64,000 nt of DNA from Paenibacillus woosongensis (GTDB lineage: Bacteria > Bacillota > Bacilli > Paenibacillales > Paenibacillaceae), in assembly GCF_009725165.1 (NCBI RefSeq), contig NZ_WNZW01000001.1:1054001-1118000 (forward strand), read 5' to 3'. The number at the start of each line of letters is the position of its first letter. Positions within the stretch are counted from its first letter, which is position 1. Both the position numbers and the translations under genes were made by a program. The notes under the pieces were generated by a model. It worked only from the letters and a program-made list of their open reading frames with translations. It was not told where the DNA came from and ran no database searches. This document shows, in pieces, positions 62,918 through 64,000 of the stretch.

Positions 62918-64000
62918 CTATTTGCTCACACAGTTCCGGCCCTTTTTCTTGGCGCGGTACAAGGCCGTGTCCGCCGACTTCATGACGGCATCCGGCTTCT
63001 TGTGCTTCTCGCTTTTTTGAGCTAAGCCAATGCTCACTGTGATGTAAATTTGTTTCCCGGCTCTGCTATTTCGAGTTTTGCGCCGGGACTTGCTCTTGCC
63101 CCTCCCTTTGCGATTGCGCAGCGTGAAAGGCCGTTTAGCAATTTGCTCCCTCAGCTGCTCCAGATGCGGCAGCGCATCCTGCACGCTTTTCCCCGGAAAG
63201 AGTATCGTGAACTCCTCGCCGCCGTAACGGTAGGATTTCCCACCACCCGTCACATCCTTAATGACCGAAGCCACCAGCTTCAGCGCCTCGTCCCCCGTGT
63301 CATGTCCATAAGTATCGTTAAACTTCTTGAAATGATCGATATCCAGCATGGCGATGACGTAGTTCATGCCCAGCTTCATCATGTCCTGCTTCAAAGCCCG
63401 CCGGGAAGGCAGACCTGTGAGCTCATCCGTAAATGCCATCGAATACGAATCCTGGATGATCGAAGTCACCAGAACAATGCCGGAAACAGCAAAAAACACC
63501 ACATACATCATCGGGTCTCGGTTCTCGTGCAGCACATAAAACAAAGCGCACAACACGGCAATAAACGCGATATCTTGAGACGTTTTGTATTTGACCTGCC
63601 TCGTGATGAGCAGGACTAGAGCCATCAGGAAGATGCTGACGGACAGCTGACTTACTGCTGTAATGGAAGTAAGGCTGACAGGAAGCATGTCTCTTTTGAT
63701 AAAAGAAAGAAGCCCGCCTTGCTCGGGACGCAGCAGCCATATCGCAATCAACACCTGGGAGAGGATCATTCCGATGCGGAGCACTCCCCATAGGCTCAGT
63801 ATTCCCCGCTCCCTAAATAAAGAGAACAGTCCGATATTTAGCGGAATTATTAAGGAGATCAGCGTATATATTTCGTTCGCAGCGATCGGGAAAGATGGCT
63901 TCGCCATACCGGGCAAATATTCGATGGACGCCAAAGCAAGGGCAAGTACGATGAAGTTAAAAAATTCCCTGCTCCGGTTGAATTTCCACGAGATCACCGC
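62918..64000 (-). CDS. Membrane diguanylate cyclase, 5-prime end outside the window
   Basis: At least 359 residues; the frame is still open at the right edge, so the start is unknown (a GTG at 63997 is only the first visible candidate). Six or so membrane helices occupy the first 190 residues. The GGDEF domain begins FTDELTGLPSRRALK and has the active site as YRYGGEEFTIL, with DIDHFKKFNDTYGH before it. A very basic insert (KGRGKSKSRRKTRNSR) breaks the domain just before the strand IYITVSIGLA. It makes c-di-GMP from GTP. Confidence 0.9.
   Translation of the reverse strand, partial: AVISWKFNRSREFFNFIVLALALASIEYLPGMAKPSFPIAANEIYTLISLIIPLNIGLFSLFRERGILSLWGVLRIGMILSQVLIAIWLLRPEQGGLLSFIKRDMLPVSLTSITAVSQLSVSIFLMALVLLITRQVKYKTSQDIAFIAVLCALFYVLHENRDPMMYVVFFAVSGIVLVTSIIQDSYSMAFTDELTGLPSRRALKQDMMKLGMNYVIAMLDIDHFKKFNDTYGHDTGDEALKLVASVIKDVTGGGKSYRYGGEEFTILFPGKSVQDALPHLEQLREQIAKRPFTLRNRKGRGKSKSRRKTRNSRAGKQIYITVSIGLAQKSEKHKKPDAVMKSADTALYRAKKKGRNCVSK

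Overview
The window looks like chromosome of a low-to-mid GC, spore-former-type Firmicute, most likely Paenibacillus or a close relative. The basis is the gene mix and the signals: strong GGAGG ribosome sites, several copper-amine-oxidase-like stalk proteins, a PL9-type pectate lyase, PTS and lipoprotein-type ABC sugar systems without their own ATPase, a BglG-type PTS regulator, and intergenic palindromic repeats of the kind I associate with Paenibacillus. This assignment is inference; no rRNA or tRNA gene is present to test it.

Left part (1-6.4 kb). A probable contractile-injection module: the first codons of a putative tube protein, a large putative sheath protein that looks like TssB and TssC in one chain, and a convergent pair made of a membrane von Willebrand A protein with an FHA-like tail and a Ser/Thr kinase. 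Between sheath and tube genes lie two near-identical, strongly self-complementary repeats of about 140 nt and a third, partial copy.

Main region (6.5-29.1 kb). One long leftward gene array, with a prepilin peptidase diverging from its head, mixes two machines. The promoter-proximal half is a Tad/Flp pilus assembly set (two ParA/MinD-fold proteins with spoiled P-loops, a CpaB-like protein, TadA, TadB, TadC, a Flp-like pilin, two TadE-like pseudopilins). It runs without a break into a type VII secretion set (YukD/EsaB, a beta-propeller protein, a three-ATPase EssC and three WXG100 proteins). After these come a Mbeg1/DUF2974-type lipase with a long helical C-terminal part, a lipoprotein, and a lipase-like protein that has lost its catalytic serine. 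EsaA, EssA and EssB are absent from the array. I read it as a combined T7SS-Tad locus carrying a lipase effector, a candidate lipoprotein immunity factor and a pseudo-lipase partner. Two secreted proteins (stalk-domain and a 941-residue Athe_2463-like protein) and a decayed gene duplicate follow at the tail.

Middle (29-43.5 kb). Repeat-rich intergenic DNA, a PL9-like pectate lyase, a Gfo/Idh oxidoreductase, a PTS regulator and PTS transporter pair, a stalk protein with six perfect-period 16-residue aromatic repeats, a DUF1259 protein, an IS630-type transposase remnant, a MATE transporter and a DeoR regulator.

Right part (43.5-64 kb). A six-gene leftward operon joins an ABC sugar importer to a PfkB kinase, an amidohydrolase and a BtpA-like TIM barrel. 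Then come a second MATE transporter, a Tet-type ribosomal-protection GTPase, a frameshifted sensor-GGDEF-EAL gene, a broken GNAT gene, an RNA-repair cassette (RtcB, RlaP and two divergent WYL regulators), an alpha/beta hydrolase and a truncated-by-window diguanylate cyclase. An interspersed repeat of about 185 bp occurs twice in opposite orientation at 43.0 and 62.7 kb.
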